A program made the position numbers and the translations under genes. The notes under the pieces are model-generated. The model was not told the origin of the DNA. It saw nothing but the letters and a program-made list of their open reading frames with translations, and made no database searches. From CAWHJB01 sp963698715 (GTDB lineage Bacteria; Chloroflexota; Anaerolineae; Anaerolineales; UBA4823), in contig CAVORW010000001.1 of assembly GCA_963698715.1 (NCBI GenBank), positions 496,001-560,000 on the forward strand: a stretch of DNA of 64,000 bases. Direction: 5' to 3'. Below are positions 52,746 to 61,740 of this stretch, one piece after another (the first letter of the stretch is position 1; every line of letters begins with the position of its first letter).

Positions 52746-53277
52746 CTTCGAGCAGCATCCAGCTCCCCTCCGGCAGCTCGAGCTGGTCCAGCCACTCCTG
52801 GGCATGCGGGTTGAGCAGGTAGCTCTGTGGACCTGACTTTCCAACCAGTACAATTGGATAGGGTATGCTGGCAGCAAATATTTCCTGCGGCTGCCCGGAT
52901 TCGAAGGCCCTGTCCACGTTGGGGTTATAGCCCATCACGACCAGATCCAATAAATGGTTGCGCATGCAGCGAATCAGCTCGACCTGGTACTGGCCTTCAC
53001 ACAATTTAAAAGCCACATCAGTAAAATCTTCGAGCTTTGGTTCATAGTATTCACGCAGCTGCAATTCCAGCCGGGCAAGCAGAGCGGGTGTCACGATCTG
53101 CAGACGAGTGGAATCGAAGAGATCGTCAGGCACGACATCCCGCCGCAAGGTATAAGGCGAATTCAGCCAGTGGCAGATATTGAGCTGCCAGCCGTGCTTG
53201 CGGACGAGCCGCAGAGCATACTCGAATGCCCATTCATCGGTTTGAGTGAAATTCGTACATAATCCTAGGGTGGTCAT
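52726..53277 (-). CDS. Universal stress protein-like protein
   Basis: 183-aa Usp-fold protein: TTLGLCTNFTQTDEWAFEYA at the N-terminus as strand 1 and helix 1, then NHLLDLVVMGYNPNVDRAF and PYPIVLVGKSGP near the end of the fold. The ATP loop (G-x2-G-x9-G-S) of UspA is not evident, so it probably belongs to the non-nucleotide-binding group. About 30 residues extend beyond the fold. AGGAG precedes the ATG. Tail overlaps the DUF4129 gene by 20 bases. Confidence 0.7.
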   Translation of the reverse strand: MTTLGLCTNFTQTDEWAFEYALRLVRKHGWQLNICHWLNSPYTLRRDVVPDDLFDSTRLQIVTPALLARLELQLREYYEPKLEDFTDVAFKLCEGQYQVELIRCMRNHLLDLVVMGYNPNVDRAFESGQPQEIFAASIPYPIVLVGKSGPQSYLLNPHAQEWLDQLELPEGSWMLLEAIAERV

Positions 53278-53343
53278 AGCAGTCTCCTAACAGGTTCGAA
53301 TATTTAGACCAAAAGCGTGGTTCACAGAGTGACCGCTGCTCAA

Positions 53344-55185
53344 CTACTGCCAGATGTTGCTCAATGCAGCTTCAGAATTTTGATATTTTTGGGTATGGCA
53401 GGCAGCGCACTGGCTTAATTCGGGTCGGTCTTGCTGTTCAGCCTCCTGTGTGTGGCAGTCCCGGCATAAGGCATGCAGGCTCTCCTGATAACCCGGGGCC
53501 ATGTGGCTGAAGGTTTCATTGGGCTGGCTGGCAACCATCTCTACATGGCAGAATTGGCAGTCTGCCGCCGTGGAGGCCAAATGCTCGCTGGTATGGCATT
53601 CCTGGCAAGAGGCATTGCCGCCCAGAGCGGCCTGGTGATCTGTATGCATAAAGATGTCGGTTGGCAGATGGTAGTCCCGGTGGCAGGCGGAGCAGGGGGT
53701 GGCCTCGTCACCGGGCAGGTTGAGATGGTGGCAGGTCTGGCAGGCTACCTGGACCTCGCCCAAGGCTGAAATTAGACTCTCCTGATGCTCGCGGTGGTCA
53801 AAGGATACTGCGGCGTTGGCCCGATTACCATCAATGCGAAGCAGCTCCCAGCCCAGGGCAGGGTGGACCGGCGATGCCGGGATTGGTTCGCCGCTGGCAA
53901 TAGCGGGTGGCAGGCTGGCGATCATCCATGCCACGACCACAACCGCCAGCGCTGAGCGCCGCACAAGAACCGGTCGCCAGCCTTGCTCGTAGCCTGGGCC
54001 GGGTCGGAAGCCGCGCTGTACAGGCTGGACCGGGCGGGAGGTCACCTCGCCAGGCAGCTGGCGAGATTCAATGACAGCCAGGTTTTCGATAAACAGCAGA
54101 TAGATCAGTCCGGCGGCTGCAGGAATTGCCAGGGCGATAACGATTTCCAGCAAGGAAGGCCAATACGGGGTATGGTCGGGCCGCCACATGCTGATCATGC
54201 TGAGTGACATGCGCTGGCTCAGCACCCCGCCAATCCCCAATACAGAGCAGGTGATTAACCCTTCCCGGCTGTTGCGCACCCTGGACGATAACAGCAAACC
54301 GATTGGGAGTAAGCCTCCGATTAGAATTTCTGCCCCGAACAGGAGTGACTGCCAGCTGCCATCCAGGGCTCCCGGCAGCACGCCGCGCCAGAACAGATCG
54401 ACAATGCGCACCAGCAAGTAAAGGCCCAGTGTGAAGCCGCCAATTTTTGCCAGGCGCGGCAACAGCTCATCTGGCGGCTTTATTTCAAAAAGGCGTTCGG
54501 CGATAAAACTTTCCAGCACCAGCGCCAGCATTCCGGCCGCAATGGCTGAGACGAAGAACAGCACCGGGATTAAGGGGCTGTACCACAGTGGATGGACCCG
54601 GTGCGGCATAATCAGGAACAATGAGCCCAGCGAGGATTGGTGCAGGGTTGATAAGACGATCCCAGCAATGACCAGCGGCAGCACCGCCAGGTGCAGCAGG
54701 TGAGCGATTTTCTGAAAAATTTTGCCCTGGAACCAGGCATGCTCCAGGATGACTGGTCCGAACTCCATCATCAGCACCGAGAAGTAAAGCAGGACGCACC
54801 AGGCGATCTCAAACATCACTGAATGGTGCTGCCAGTTGAGAATTGGCATGTAGATGTGCCAGGGCAGACCCAGGTCGAATATCAGGGAGACGATGAACGA
54901 GCCGTAGCCCAGGAGTGCCAGCAAGATCGCCCGGCGCAAGATTGGGCGATACGCCTCCAGGCGAAAGATATAGACCAACGCAGCCAGTGCGAAACCCCCG
55001 CCAGCCAGGGCAACGAAACAAAGTTTGAAGGCAATCCACAGCCCCCAGGGAGAGGCGTCATTCAAGCCAGTGGTAGCACCCAGTCCGAGAGCGAATCGTA
55101 AGATCGCGGCGACCCCTCCGGCGAAGACCAACGCCCAAAGCAGTTCTTTAATCAGCGCGCGTGGGTTAATGCGACTGCCCGCCAT
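53344..55185 (-). CDS. NrfD/HybB-like membrane subunit fused to six-heme cytochrome c
   Basis: 613-aa fusion protein. Residues about 10-410 form an NrfD/HybB/HmcC-type quinone-interacting membrane protein with ten or so helices (SPWGLWIAFKLCFVALAGGG, LPWHIYMPILNWQHHSVMFE). After a further helix (about 420-440) an extracytoplasmic domain carries six CxxCH motifs (CQTCH, CSACH, CQECH, CQFCH, CRDCH, CAACH; about residues 480-605) with extra His ligands, like the class III/DsrJ-type cytochromes. In Hmc, Dsr and Qrc complexes these are separate proteins. Expected role: electron transfer between the quinone pool and periplasmic carriers. It directly abuts the ferredoxin gene (55186). Confidence 0.85.
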   Translation of the reverse strand: MAGSRINPRALIKELLWALVFAGGVAAILRFALGLGATTGLNDASPWGLWIAFKLCFVALAGGGFALAALVYIFRLEAYRPILRRAILLALLGYGSFIVSLIFDLGLPWHIYMPILNWQHHSVMFEIAWCVLLYFSVLMMEFGPVILEHAWFQGKIFQKIAHLLHLAVLPLVIAGIVLSTLHQSSLGSLFLIMPHRVHPLWYSPLIPVLFFVSAIAAGMLALVLESFIAERLFEIKPPDELLPRLAKIGGFTLGLYLLVRIVDLFWRGVLPGALDGSWQSLLFGAEILIGGLLPIGLLLSSRVRNSREGLITCSVLGIGGVLSQRMSLSMISMWRPDHTPYWPSLLEIVIALAIPAAAGLIYLLFIENLAVIESRQLPGEVTSRPVQPVQRGFRPGPGYEQGWRPVLVRRSALAVVVVAWMIASLPPAIASGEPIPASPVHPALGWELLRIDGNRANAAVSFDHREHQESLISALGEVQVACQTCHHLNLPGDEATPCSACHRDYHLPTDIFMHTDHQAALGGNASCQECHTSEHLASTAADCQFCHVEMVASQPNETFSHMAPGYQESLHALCRDCHTQEAEQQDRPELSQCAACHTQKYQNSEAALSNIWQ

Positions 55186-55941
55186 TTATTTCTCCTCCTG
55201 CGTTCTGGCTTCGGCTGCCTGCATACGCCGTCCAATGATCCAGAATAAACCAGTCATCAGTCCGGCGGTCGCCAGGCTCAGGCCAGGCACTTTGTCCAGC
55301 CAGTTCCAGGTTAAATCGGGCCAGGGCGCTTCTCCCGGATTGCCGTTATAGTTCAAAAAGTCCAATGGGATGCTCGAGAGATATAGCAGCCCGGTTCCCC
55401 CGGCTTCGTGCTCGCCATACACTACCGGCTGGTACTTATGCGGTTCTTTTTGAAGCACGGTATGAGCGAATTTCAGCAATTCTTCTCGATCACCAAAAGT
55501 TAGCGCTTGAGACGGGCAGGCTTCAACACAGGCAGGCTGCTGGCCTGTTTGCAGGCGCGGGTAGCACAGATTGCACTTCTCAACCCTGGGCGCAGCCGAA
55601 TCCCATTCATAGCGCGGGATGCCATAAGGGCAGGCCATCATGCAGTAGCGGCAGCCCATGCACAGGCTGGCATCGTACACAACCGCCCCTTCTGGAGTTT
55701 TGATCATGGCTCCGACCGGGCAAACCGATACGCAGGCTGGTTCCAGGCAATGCCGGCACGATTTCCGGACTGGCTGCCCTTCCGGGCTTTGGACGATTGC
55801 CAGCCAGCGATTTGAGGACAATCCGTCTGGTTCCTCCTGCGGGAAAGGCAGGTCTTGCCCGAGCTGGTTTGCCTCTACACAGGCCGCTACGCAGTTTGAA
55901 CAGCCCGTGCATTTAGTCACATCCATAAGCAGCCCGATCAT
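55186..55941 (-). CDS. Four-cluster ferredoxin subunit with C-terminal membrane helix
   Basis: 251-aa iron-sulfur protein of the HybA/HmcB/DsrO type: KCTGCSNCVAACVEAN, SCRHCLEPACVSVCPVGA, CMGCRYCMMACPYGIPRY and CNLCYPRLQTGQQPACVEAC hold 16 cysteines for four [4Fe-4S] clusters. A hydrophobic helix (about 218-238) with a basic end anchors it. Relatives usually have a Tat signal; here the protein starts directly with MIGLLMDVTKCTGC, so either it faces the cytoplasm or is carried by a partner. The start overlaps the end of the NarI-like gene by 4 bases (ATGA). Confidence 0.87.
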   Translation of the reverse strand: MIGLLMDVTKCTGCSNCVAACVEANQLGQDLPFPQEEPDGLSSNRWLAIVQSPEGQPVRKSCRHCLEPACVSVCPVGAMIKTPEGAVVYDASLCMGCRYCMMACPYGIPRYEWDSAAPRVEKCNLCYPRLQTGQQPACVEACPSQALTFGDREELLKFAHTVLQKEPHKYQPVVYGEHEAGGTGLLYLSSIPLDFLNYNGNPGEAPWPDLTWNWLDKVPGLSLATAGLMTGLFWIIGRRMQAAEARTQEEK

Positions 55942-56642
55942 ACTTTTCTCCCTTCAGCCCCATACAGAGATTCAACTACCTGATTGCCTGCCTGGGGTGG
56001 AAAGTGCCAGCCGATCTCCGAGGCCAGCCGGATCAACGGAAAGAGGACGCAGTGGCTGATCTTGGTGAATGGAATGGCTAGCATCAGGCCGATGCCGTTC
56101 AGAAGGTGAAACAGCATCAAGCCGTTGTAAGGGATTGGGTTCCAGGGTCGGCCAGCGATATAGCCGGATATAAAAATATTCAAAAGCGCGGCCAGCAGTA
56201 CATAATCCGGCCAGCGGCTTAGCTTGCGTGAACCAGGCATGTAAATGCGATGCAGCAGTAAATATCCGCCCCCCAGAATGGCGACCAGAGTCAGCCAGTC
56301 CATCCAGGGTTTGGCGATCGCCCGCCAGGCCAGGCCGGTATTGGCCTGCAAGACAAGAATGTGGTTGCTGAGAAACAGCCCAACGATCAAGATCCCGGCG
56401 TGGAAACCGAAAGAGGCGTAGCTGTACAGCCCGCGGGTTTGGTGCAGGTGCCCAAACGGCACGAGCCACCTGCCCGTCTCCCGTAGAATTTGGGCATACG
56501 GGAGCCGGCGATCACCGGCCTGCCGGACAGCCCGGATCATGTCCCAGATCGATAAGGCAGCCAACCTCAATAAACCCAGCATCAAGAAAACCAGCGTAAA
56601 TCGGAAAATTGGCCCTTTGGCCAGCTGCAGCCAGACTGGCAT
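55938..56642 (-). CDS. NarI/DsrM/HmcE-like cytochrome b subunit
   Basis: 234-aa membrane protein with five hydrophobic helices of the nitrate reductase gamma/DsrM type. Helix histidines that could bind two b hemes are in WLVPFGHLHQTRG, FGFHAGILIVGLFLSNHILV, LMLFHLLNGIGLML and KISHCVLFPLIR. It would pass electrons between quinone and the HdrD-like subunit encoded before it. Start ATG 56642 follows AAGGAG. Overlap with the ferredoxin gene indicates translational coupling. Confidence 0.82.
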   Translation of the reverse strand: MPVWLQLAKGPIFRFTLVFLMLGLLRLAALSIWDMIRAVRQAGDRRLPYAQILRETGRWLVPFGHLHQTRGLYSYASFGFHAGILIVGLFLSNHILVLQANTGLAWRAIAKPWMDWLTLVAILGGGYLLLHRIYMPGSRKLSRWPDYVLLAALLNIFISGYIAGRPWNPIPYNGLMLFHLLNGIGLMLAIPFTKISHCVLFPLIRLASEIGWHFPPQAGNQVVESLYGAEGRKV

Positions 56643-56700
56643 ACTTTTCTCCTTCTGAGTTATTCTCAATTCCCGGATCTCAAATCATCGCACAGGATGT

Positions 56701-58074
56701 TTAGAGTTGGATGGCCCGCAGGATTAGATCGTGCACGCCTACAATTTGAACTGGCAGCTTGTAATAATCGACCAGCTCGCGCAGCTGTTTTTTGCAGTTC
56801 GCGCATGGCGTGGCGACGATCTCTGCTCCGCTATCCTGAATCTGGCGGGCTTTGGTTTTACCGGCCACTTGCATGCGAAATTCATAGGTCTCGTCGAGGG
56901 AGACCAGTCCGCCGCCTCCACCGCAGCAGTAATTCTGCCGGCCATTTGGCTGCATCTCTACAAAGTTCTTGACGAAACTGCGCAGGATCTGGCGTGGCTG
57001 GTCGATGATCCAGCCAGACCGGGCGATGTTGCAGGGATCGTGATAGGTCACTCGTTCAGGAATTGCCTGTGGATCGAGTTTTAGTTTGCCTTGTTGGATC
57101 GCTGCCCAGGTTAATTCCAGGATGCTGGTAACCGGCAGCTCGCAGCCATTTGCGAAGGCCGGCAGAAACTGTTTGGCCGAACGGGCCGCATGCCCGCATT
57201 CGCCGATCAGGATTTTAGACGCCCGCAGGCGTTTACTTTCCTGCACCAGTTTGCCGATGATCCTCTCCAGGATCCAGTCGTTATAAAATAGTCCGTAATT
57301 GATGCCATCGTAATAACCAGAACCGATCGTCCAAGAAACGCCGGCGGCTTTGAGGACCGCCGCATTGCCCATTAAAGTGTCTGCCTCCATCAAAAAATCG
57401 CTGACCGCCGGAAAGAAAATATACTCAGCATCTTCGACATCCACCGGAAAAGGAATCGAACAAGCCTTCATCTCTTCCAATTCTTCCTCTAGGAATTCGA
57501 GATTATCGAGCAAGGCCGGCAACGGGATGGCGGAAGTGTTTCCAGTTTTGCCTTCCAGTTGTTCCCGCACCGAAACAACCAATCCCCGCGGGGCTATCCC
57601 AGCTTCGCTCAGGATATAGCGTCCCAAATGGGCCATCAGTCCGTGATCAATCCCCATTGGGCAGTCGTTCCGGCAGCGGCGGCAGGCTGTGCAGCGGTAA
57701 AACACTTCGCTCATCTCATCGATTTGATCATCGCCCAAATAGGAATTCCCGACCAGGCGAGCCAGCAGACCACCGCCTGGACTCAAGTAATGCCTGTACA
57801 CATCCAGCAGCAGGTTCGTCCGGTAGCAGGGTATATCGTGCGGATCCTGGCTGGCCTGGTACACCTGGCAGGTGATTGCGCAGCGCCCGCATTTGGTGCT
57901 TGTGCGGGCATACAAATCGAGCAAGAAGCGGTAATTGCTGTGCTCCAGGATCGCCGCGAAGGCTGCCAGGAACCGTTCAGGCCGATTGGGTGCAATTCGC
58001 TCGCTGGCTGGATTGGTTTCAATATGAAAGAAATTCGGGTTGGGGCTCAAGTAATGAGGGTGGTTGGTTAGCAT
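56701..58074 (-). CDS. HdrD/HmcF/DsrK-like iron-sulfur protein
   Basis: 457-aa cytoplasmic subunit with two ferredoxin-like sites (KCGRCAITCQVYQ and CTACRRCRNDCPMG) and two CCG-type cysteine domains (ILIGECGHAARS with YHDPCNIARSG; then NYCCGGGGGLVSL and ATPCANCKKQL). The CCG domains hold the noncubane cluster that splits disulfides in heterodisulfide reductase; DsrK and HmcF share it. First gene of the four-gene redox unit. Probable role: electrons from quinol reach, or come from, a thiol/disulfide partner. The regulator gene ends 1 base before its start. Confidence 0.87.
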   Translation of the reverse strand: MLTNHPHYLSPNPNFFHIETNPASERIAPNRPERFLAAFAAILEHSNYRFLLDLYARTSTKCGRCAITCQVYQASQDPHDIPCYRTNLLLDVYRHYLSPGGGLLARLVGNSYLGDDQIDEMSEVFYRCTACRRCRNDCPMGIDHGLMAHLGRYILSEAGIAPRGLVVSVREQLEGKTGNTSAIPLPALLDNLEFLEEELEEMKACSIPFPVDVEDAEYIFFPAVSDFLMEADTLMGNAAVLKAAGVSWTIGSGYYDGINYGLFYNDWILERIIGKLVQESKRLRASKILIGECGHAARSAKQFLPAFANGCELPVTSILELTWAAIQQGKLKLDPQAIPERVTYHDPCNIARSGWIIDQPRQILRSFVKNFVEMQPNGRQNYCCGGGGGLVSLDETYEFRMQVAGKTKARQIQDSGAEIVATPCANCKKQLRELVDYYKLPVQIVGVHDLILRAIQL

Positions 58075-58635
58075 CTATTCTTTTTCCTGAGGTAGCTGTT
58101 TCGAACTGGCTGGGAAAACCAGGAGGGCGATCCCAGGCTCGTTTCCTGTATTTCGCAGCGCATGCGGCCTGGAGTGATCGATCAGGATCGTCTCCCCGGG
58201 GCCGAGCCGATGGCGTCGGCTATCCTGGGAATACTCAAGCTGACCGGAAACGCATAGGATCGAAGGCAGGGCATTATGCGGTGTGCTTTGCCGCGAGTGA
58301 ACCAGCCCTGAATCCTGGTTGCCAGCTGGATCGTCTGCTTGCGCGATTAGGGCGCACTCCATGCTGGCGGAGCCTGGAGCGGCTGGGTTGTTACCTGGCC
58401 AGGCATCCTCCTCCGGACACGCCTGATCGAAAAAACTGGCCACGGTTGCTCCCAGAGCATGGGCGATTTTGCACAGCGTGGAAACTGTTGGAGCGACTTC
58501 ACCGCGCTCAACCAGGCTGATGGCATTGCTGGAGAGGCCGCAGCCATTGGCAAGCTGTTTGATTGTCAGCTGGTTAGATTTGCGTACGAGACGAATACGC
58601 TGGCCGATAAACCGCCAGGATTCTTGATCCGGCAT
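58075..58635 (-). CDS. XRE-family HTH regulator with cupin domain (redox operon)
   Basis: 186-aa regulator: HTH_3 domain (IGQRIRLVRKSNQLTIKQLA, SSNAISLVERGEVAPTVSTL) at residues about 10-65 and a C-terminal cupin barrel (about 110-180, QLEYSQDSRRHRLGPGETIL, SRPHALRNTG) that may bind a small ligand. It is joined to the HdrD-like gene, so it probably controls the redox operon. Promoter TTGACA-17-TATTTT lies upstream. Confidence 0.85.
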   Translation of the reverse strand: MPDQESWRFIGQRIRLVRKSNQLTIKQLANGCGLSSNAISLVERGEVAPTVSTLCKIAHALGATVASFFDQACPEEDAWPGNNPAAPGSASMECALIAQADDPAGNQDSGLVHSRQSTPHNALPSILCVSGQLEYSQDSRRHRLGPGETILIDHSRPHALRNTGNEPGIALLVFPASSKQLPQEKE

Positions 58636-58675
58636 GGGTGCCGCCTTTCACCATAAGAAGCTGTGCAATACGTTT

Positions 58676-58704
58676 AAAATACCAAATAAATTTACAAATG
58701 TCAA
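58676..58704 (-). promoter_or_regulatory. Promoter of the XRE-cupin and redox operon
   Basis: On the minus strand TTGACA (58704-58699), 17 bp of A/T-rich spacer, TATTTT (58681-58676), about 40 bases before the start at 58635. Confidence 0.55.
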
Positions 58705-58741
58705 TAATAATAGGAAATATTAAGCATATTCTTAGTTGTAA

Positions 58742-58759
58742 TAACCATTATAATGGTTA
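58742..58759. promoter_or_regulatory. Perfect 18-bp palindrome, candidate operator
   Basis: TAACCATTATAATGGTTA is fully symmetrical and contains TATAAT on both strands. It lies about 40-60 bases upstream of the -35 of the minus-strand XRE gene and, before the IS arrived, about 175 bases from the other XRE-cupin gene. A binding site for one of the two HTH regulators is likely. Confidence 0.5.
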
Positions 58760-58824
58760 AATATATTGTAAGTCCTGTAAATTCTGGGGGCAGGCCAAAT
58801 CAACAGCTGCACCCCTCATGAGCG

Positions 58825-60035
58825 TAGGGTGATCGCATTTCAAATCGAGAGCACCTTGAGCAAGTAATTTTCGTCCCAACCGGCTTGCAAGCGCTTGGCC
58901 TGAATGCCCACTTTGGCAGACTTTTCCTGTTTCAGCAGGTTGAGGGCCATATGCCGCAACACAGCGAAGTTTGCCGGACCATGATCTTTGCGGACACGGC
59001 TGATATCCTCACGAAAAGCCACATCCAGCACCCAATGCAAACGGTTCTCGATGCCCCAATGACTACGTTTGGCTTTCAAAAAATCCTTGGCATTTAGCAC
59101 CGCACTCGAAATGAAATAGCGGGTTTTGGTCTCGACCTTGTCACCAAACCTTCTTTCGGAACGGATCATTGCCAGAGTACTCAGGTTTTTCCAATTCTGC
59201 CGACCGCGCACATACGCCAGGTATTCTTCTTCCGAGATCGCCCAACATTCCCGGATCTCCATGCGCCCATGTGAGTTATCGACTTTGCGGGTATATGTGT
59301 ATCCTGGGCTCTGGAAACCTTCTTGTTGATCCAGGCTGAATAGTCTTTCCAGATCTTCATACAGATGGAGCTGGTTCTCTTTCACGGCCAACAAGTAATC
59401 ACCACCTTGAGCAACGATCTTTTCGGCGATCTCGATCTGGGTCCCAATGGCATCAATTGTCACCAGACAACCGGAGATATCGAGCACTTCCAATAATCTG
59501 GGAATCGCAGTGATCTCATTCGACTTCTCGTCCACCTTGACTTGCCCTAACACCAGCTCATTGGCAGTTGCCCAAGCGCTCACCACATTGATCGCACTTT
59601 GACCTTCAAAACGGTCCACTGAGCCTCGTAATTGCTTGCCGTCGATGGCGATCACCTCCCCTTGCGTTAGCCTTTGGATTTCTGCTACCCAGCTCAAAAA
59701 GGTCAGTTCAAATTCTTCCGGATTGATCAGCCCAAATACTCGCCCAAAGGTGTCGTGCGAAGGTATGCCATGCGGCAGTTCTAAAAACGTCTTCAACCAC
59801 TTTGCCTTGCTCCTGCCAAATAGGGCTACATCACTCCATCCATCTGCTCCACAGACCACCGCACAGATCGCAATCACCAAGATATCGATGAATTTGTGCC
59901 GGGTCGCATTCCCTATCCGTGGATCTGTGACTTTCCCAAGATGCTCCCTTATCCTTCCGATCGGTTTGTCTGCCATTGCTGTACTCGCCTCCGTACAGCA
60001 ATTGTCTCATATCTAGTTCAAATGCGATCACCCTA
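58825..60035. mobile_element. Complete insertion sequence, ISAs1 family
   Basis: 1211-bp element. Both ends are TAGGGTGATCGCATTT (58825-58840 and inverted at 60020-60035), extended imperfectly. It is flanked by a perfect 10-bp target duplication CTCATGAGCG (58815-58824 and 60036-60045), of the length typical for this family. One intact transposase gene inside. Intact ends and duplication imply a recent insertion, into the space between two divergent XRE-cupin genes without breaking either. Confidence 0.93.
58840..59976 (-). CDS. ISAs1-family transposase
   Basis: 378-aa DDE transposase. N-terminal associated domain (PRIGNATRHKFIDILVIAIC, GIPSHDTFGRVF), then catalytic Asp in VIAIDGKQLRGS, second Asp in LVTIDAIGTQ and Glu in HWGIENRLHWVLDVAF, all as expected for the family. 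Full length and undisrupted, so the element may be active. It cuts and rejoins the ends at 58825 and 60035. Confidence 0.95.
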   Translation of the reverse strand: MADKPIGRIREHLGKVTDPRIGNATRHKFIDILVIAICAVVCGADGWSDVALFGRSKAKWLKTFLELPHGIPSHDTFGRVFGLINPEEFELTFLSWVAEIQRLTQGEVIAIDGKQLRGSVDRFEGQSAINVVSAWATANELVLGQVKVDEKSNEITAIPRLLEVLDISGCLVTIDAIGTQIEIAEKIVAQGGDYLLAVKENQLHLYEDLERLFSLDQQEGFQSPGYTYTRKVDNSHGRMEIRECWAISEEEYLAYVRGRQNWKNLSTLAMIRSERRFGDKVETKTRYFISSAVLNAKDFLKAKRSHWGIENRLHWVLDVAFREDISRVRKDHGPANFAVLRHMALNLLKQEKSAKVGIQAKRLQAGWDENYLLKVLSI

Positions 60036-60070
60036 CTCATGAGCGAACCTGTTTGCGTTCTGTCTAAAAA

Positions 60071-60099
60071 TCGACTAGAATTAATTGGATAACTATAAC
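60071..60099 (+). promoter_or_regulatory. Promoter of the second XRE-cupin gene
   Basis: TCGACT (60071-60076), 17 bp, TATAAC (60094-60099). It lies downstream of the IS, so the insertion left it intact. Confidence 0.45.
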
Positions 60100-60154
60100 C
60101 AGACCTGAAAGATTCCCAAACCGCCATATTCGGCCACTCGACACAGGACAATGC

Positions 60155-60763
60155 ATGGAAAATATTTATTCCTTGGGAGCCAAATTGCGTGCTATCCGTG
60201 ATGAGCGGGGATTTTCCCAGCGGGAGTTGGCTCAGCGATCGGGTTTATCGGCCAACGCGATCAGCCTGATTGAGCGCGACGAAAATTCGCCCAGTGTAAG
60301 CACACTTCAGAGCCTGGCGTCTGCGCTGAACGTCAAAATGGGTTTTTTCTTTGAAGATGAAGAGCCTGCTTCGGTATTGATCGCCAGGCCCGCTGATCGG
60401 CCGGCGATCGAGAGCAAGGGTGTTAAAATCGAAGGCAGCGGGGGAAGGCTGCGCCGGCAGGAAATCGAGCCGTTTCTGATCACTCTGGCTCCGCACTCCG
60501 AAAGCGGAGACCGCCAGGTGGTTCACACCGGACACGAATTCGTCTATTGTCAGAAAGGCAACATTGACTACATAATCGATGGCGCGGTTTATCACTTGTC
60601 CGCCGGCGACTTTCTGATTTTTGAAGCCCATCTCCCCCATATCTGGCGCAATATCACCGACCAGGAAGCTGAATTCCTGCTTGTCTTGCAAACTCCAGGC
60701 GCATCAGACGAACCCATTCAGCGTCATTTCTCCAGCTACCCATCCCTCACTCACCTGGGATGA
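60155..60763 (+). CDS. XRE-family HTH regulator with cupin domain (second)
   Basis: 202-aa regulator with the same design as the one at 58075: HTH_3 (LGAKLRAIRDERGFSQRELA, SANAISLIERDENSPSVSTL) at about 7-62 and a cupin barrel (about 115-185) with the metal-binding-type HTGHEFVYCQKGNIDYIIDG and HLPHIWRN motifs. Members of this group sense small metabolites such as polyamines or amino acids. The two genes face away from each other, separated in this strain by the IS. Ends in a terminator. Confidence 0.85.
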   Translation: MENIYSLGAKLRAIRDERGFSQRELAQRSGLSANAISLIERDENSPSVSTLQSLASALNVKMGFFFEDEEPASVLIARPADRPAIESKGVKIEGSGGRLRRQEIEPFLITLAPHSESGDRQVVHTGHEFVYCQKGNIDYIIDGAVYHLSAGDFLIFEAHLPHIWRNITDQEAEFLLVLQTPGASDEPIQRHFSSYPSLTHLG

Positions 60764-60851
60764 GCGGCCGCCCAAACTGTGCAGGTTTCTACATCCCTGC
60801 CGCTTATGCGACCCTTATCTCCGTAACTTCAGCCAGTTAAGAGAAAAAACA

Positions 60852-60876
60852 GGGCTCACCGATTTCCGGTGAGCCC
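60852..60876. terminator. Terminator between converging genes
   Basis: GGGCTCACCG (60852-60861) pairs with CGGTGAGCCC (60867-60876) around ATTTC; the A-run before it gives a T-run on the minus strand. Confidence 0.75.
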
Positions 60877-60917
60877 TTAGCTCGTTAAACCCCAATTTCA
60901 GAATGAATATCGCGGTG

Positions 60918-61565
60918 TCACTCGCAGCAAAGCCGCACGTCGATCAGTTTTTCGACCAGAGGCTCGGTGATTTCTACAACTTTATCAGCTTCCAGCTCGT
61001 CCACTTTAAATGTCACCAGCCGATTGGATGGCTCATCGCCCGAGAACTGCCCGAAAGCGATGAAATTGCCCCCGGCGCTGGCGATAGCCTGGGTCAGCTT
61101 GGCCAGCTGGCCGCGCTCTTCATGGATCATGGCCGTCACCCGCACGCCTGATTCACGCGCCCCCATCAGCTCCAGGAAGATTTTGAACAGGTCGGTTTCT
61201 GTGATGATGCCAACGACCTGGTCCCCATCCATCACTGGCAAACCGCCAATTTTATTATCAGCCATGATACGGGCAGCCTGTTCGATGGCGGCATCTTCGG
61301 TCACGGTCATCACCTGGCGGGTCATCACATCCCGCACAGTGATCTTGCTCAACAAATAATTCATCTCCCAAACGCTCAGAGAAGTTGCCGGGGAGGGGGA
61401 AGCATTTAATAAATCCTTATCGGATACAATCCCGACCAGCTTTCCATCTTTTACGACTGGAGTCCGACGAATCCGTTCGCGCTTCATCAGGTTGAGCGCA
61501 TCTACGATCGGAAGGTCTGGGGGGATGGTTATGACCGGATGAGACATTCGTTCACCGACAAGCAT
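60918..61565 (-). CDS. CBS-pair protein with C-terminal ACT-like domain, AcuB type
   Basis: 215-aa protein. Two CBS domains: VGERMSHPVITIPPDLPIVD and ITVRDVMTRQVMTVTEDAAI, ending in GIVSDKDLL and GIITETDLF. The last 70 residues (VRVTAMIHEERGQLAKLTQA) resemble an ACT domain. CBS pairs bind adenosine nucleotides and the ACT unit often binds amino acids. Start ATG 61565 is preceded by AAGGAGG. It lies downstream of amino-acid-type ABC transporter genes on the same strand, which fits amino acid sensing but is only suggestive. Confidence 0.82.
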   Translation of the reverse strand: MLVGERMSHPVITIPPDLPIVDALNLMKRERIRRTPVVKDGKLVGIVSDKDLLNASPSPATSLSVWEMNYLLSKITVRDVMTRQVMTVTEDAAIEQAARIMADNKIGGLPVMDGDQVVGIITETDLFKIFLELMGARESGVRVTAMIHEERGQLAKLTQAIASAGGNFIAFGQFSGDEPSNRLVTFKVDELEADKVVEITEPLVEKLIDVRLCCE

Positions 61566-61740
61566 GGGATCCTCCTTGTGATAGTTCTTGAGCTCTGCGA
61601 GCCGTTGCAAGCATCCTGAAATGGATCTGCTCAGGGTTAGTTAAGAGTTCGGACAAAGGGAGTGTCCATGAGGGCGCACACTCCCACGCACACCTATTCT
61701 GGCTGTCGTTTGCGCCTGGAGCTGAGTAATTGCCTTGAAA

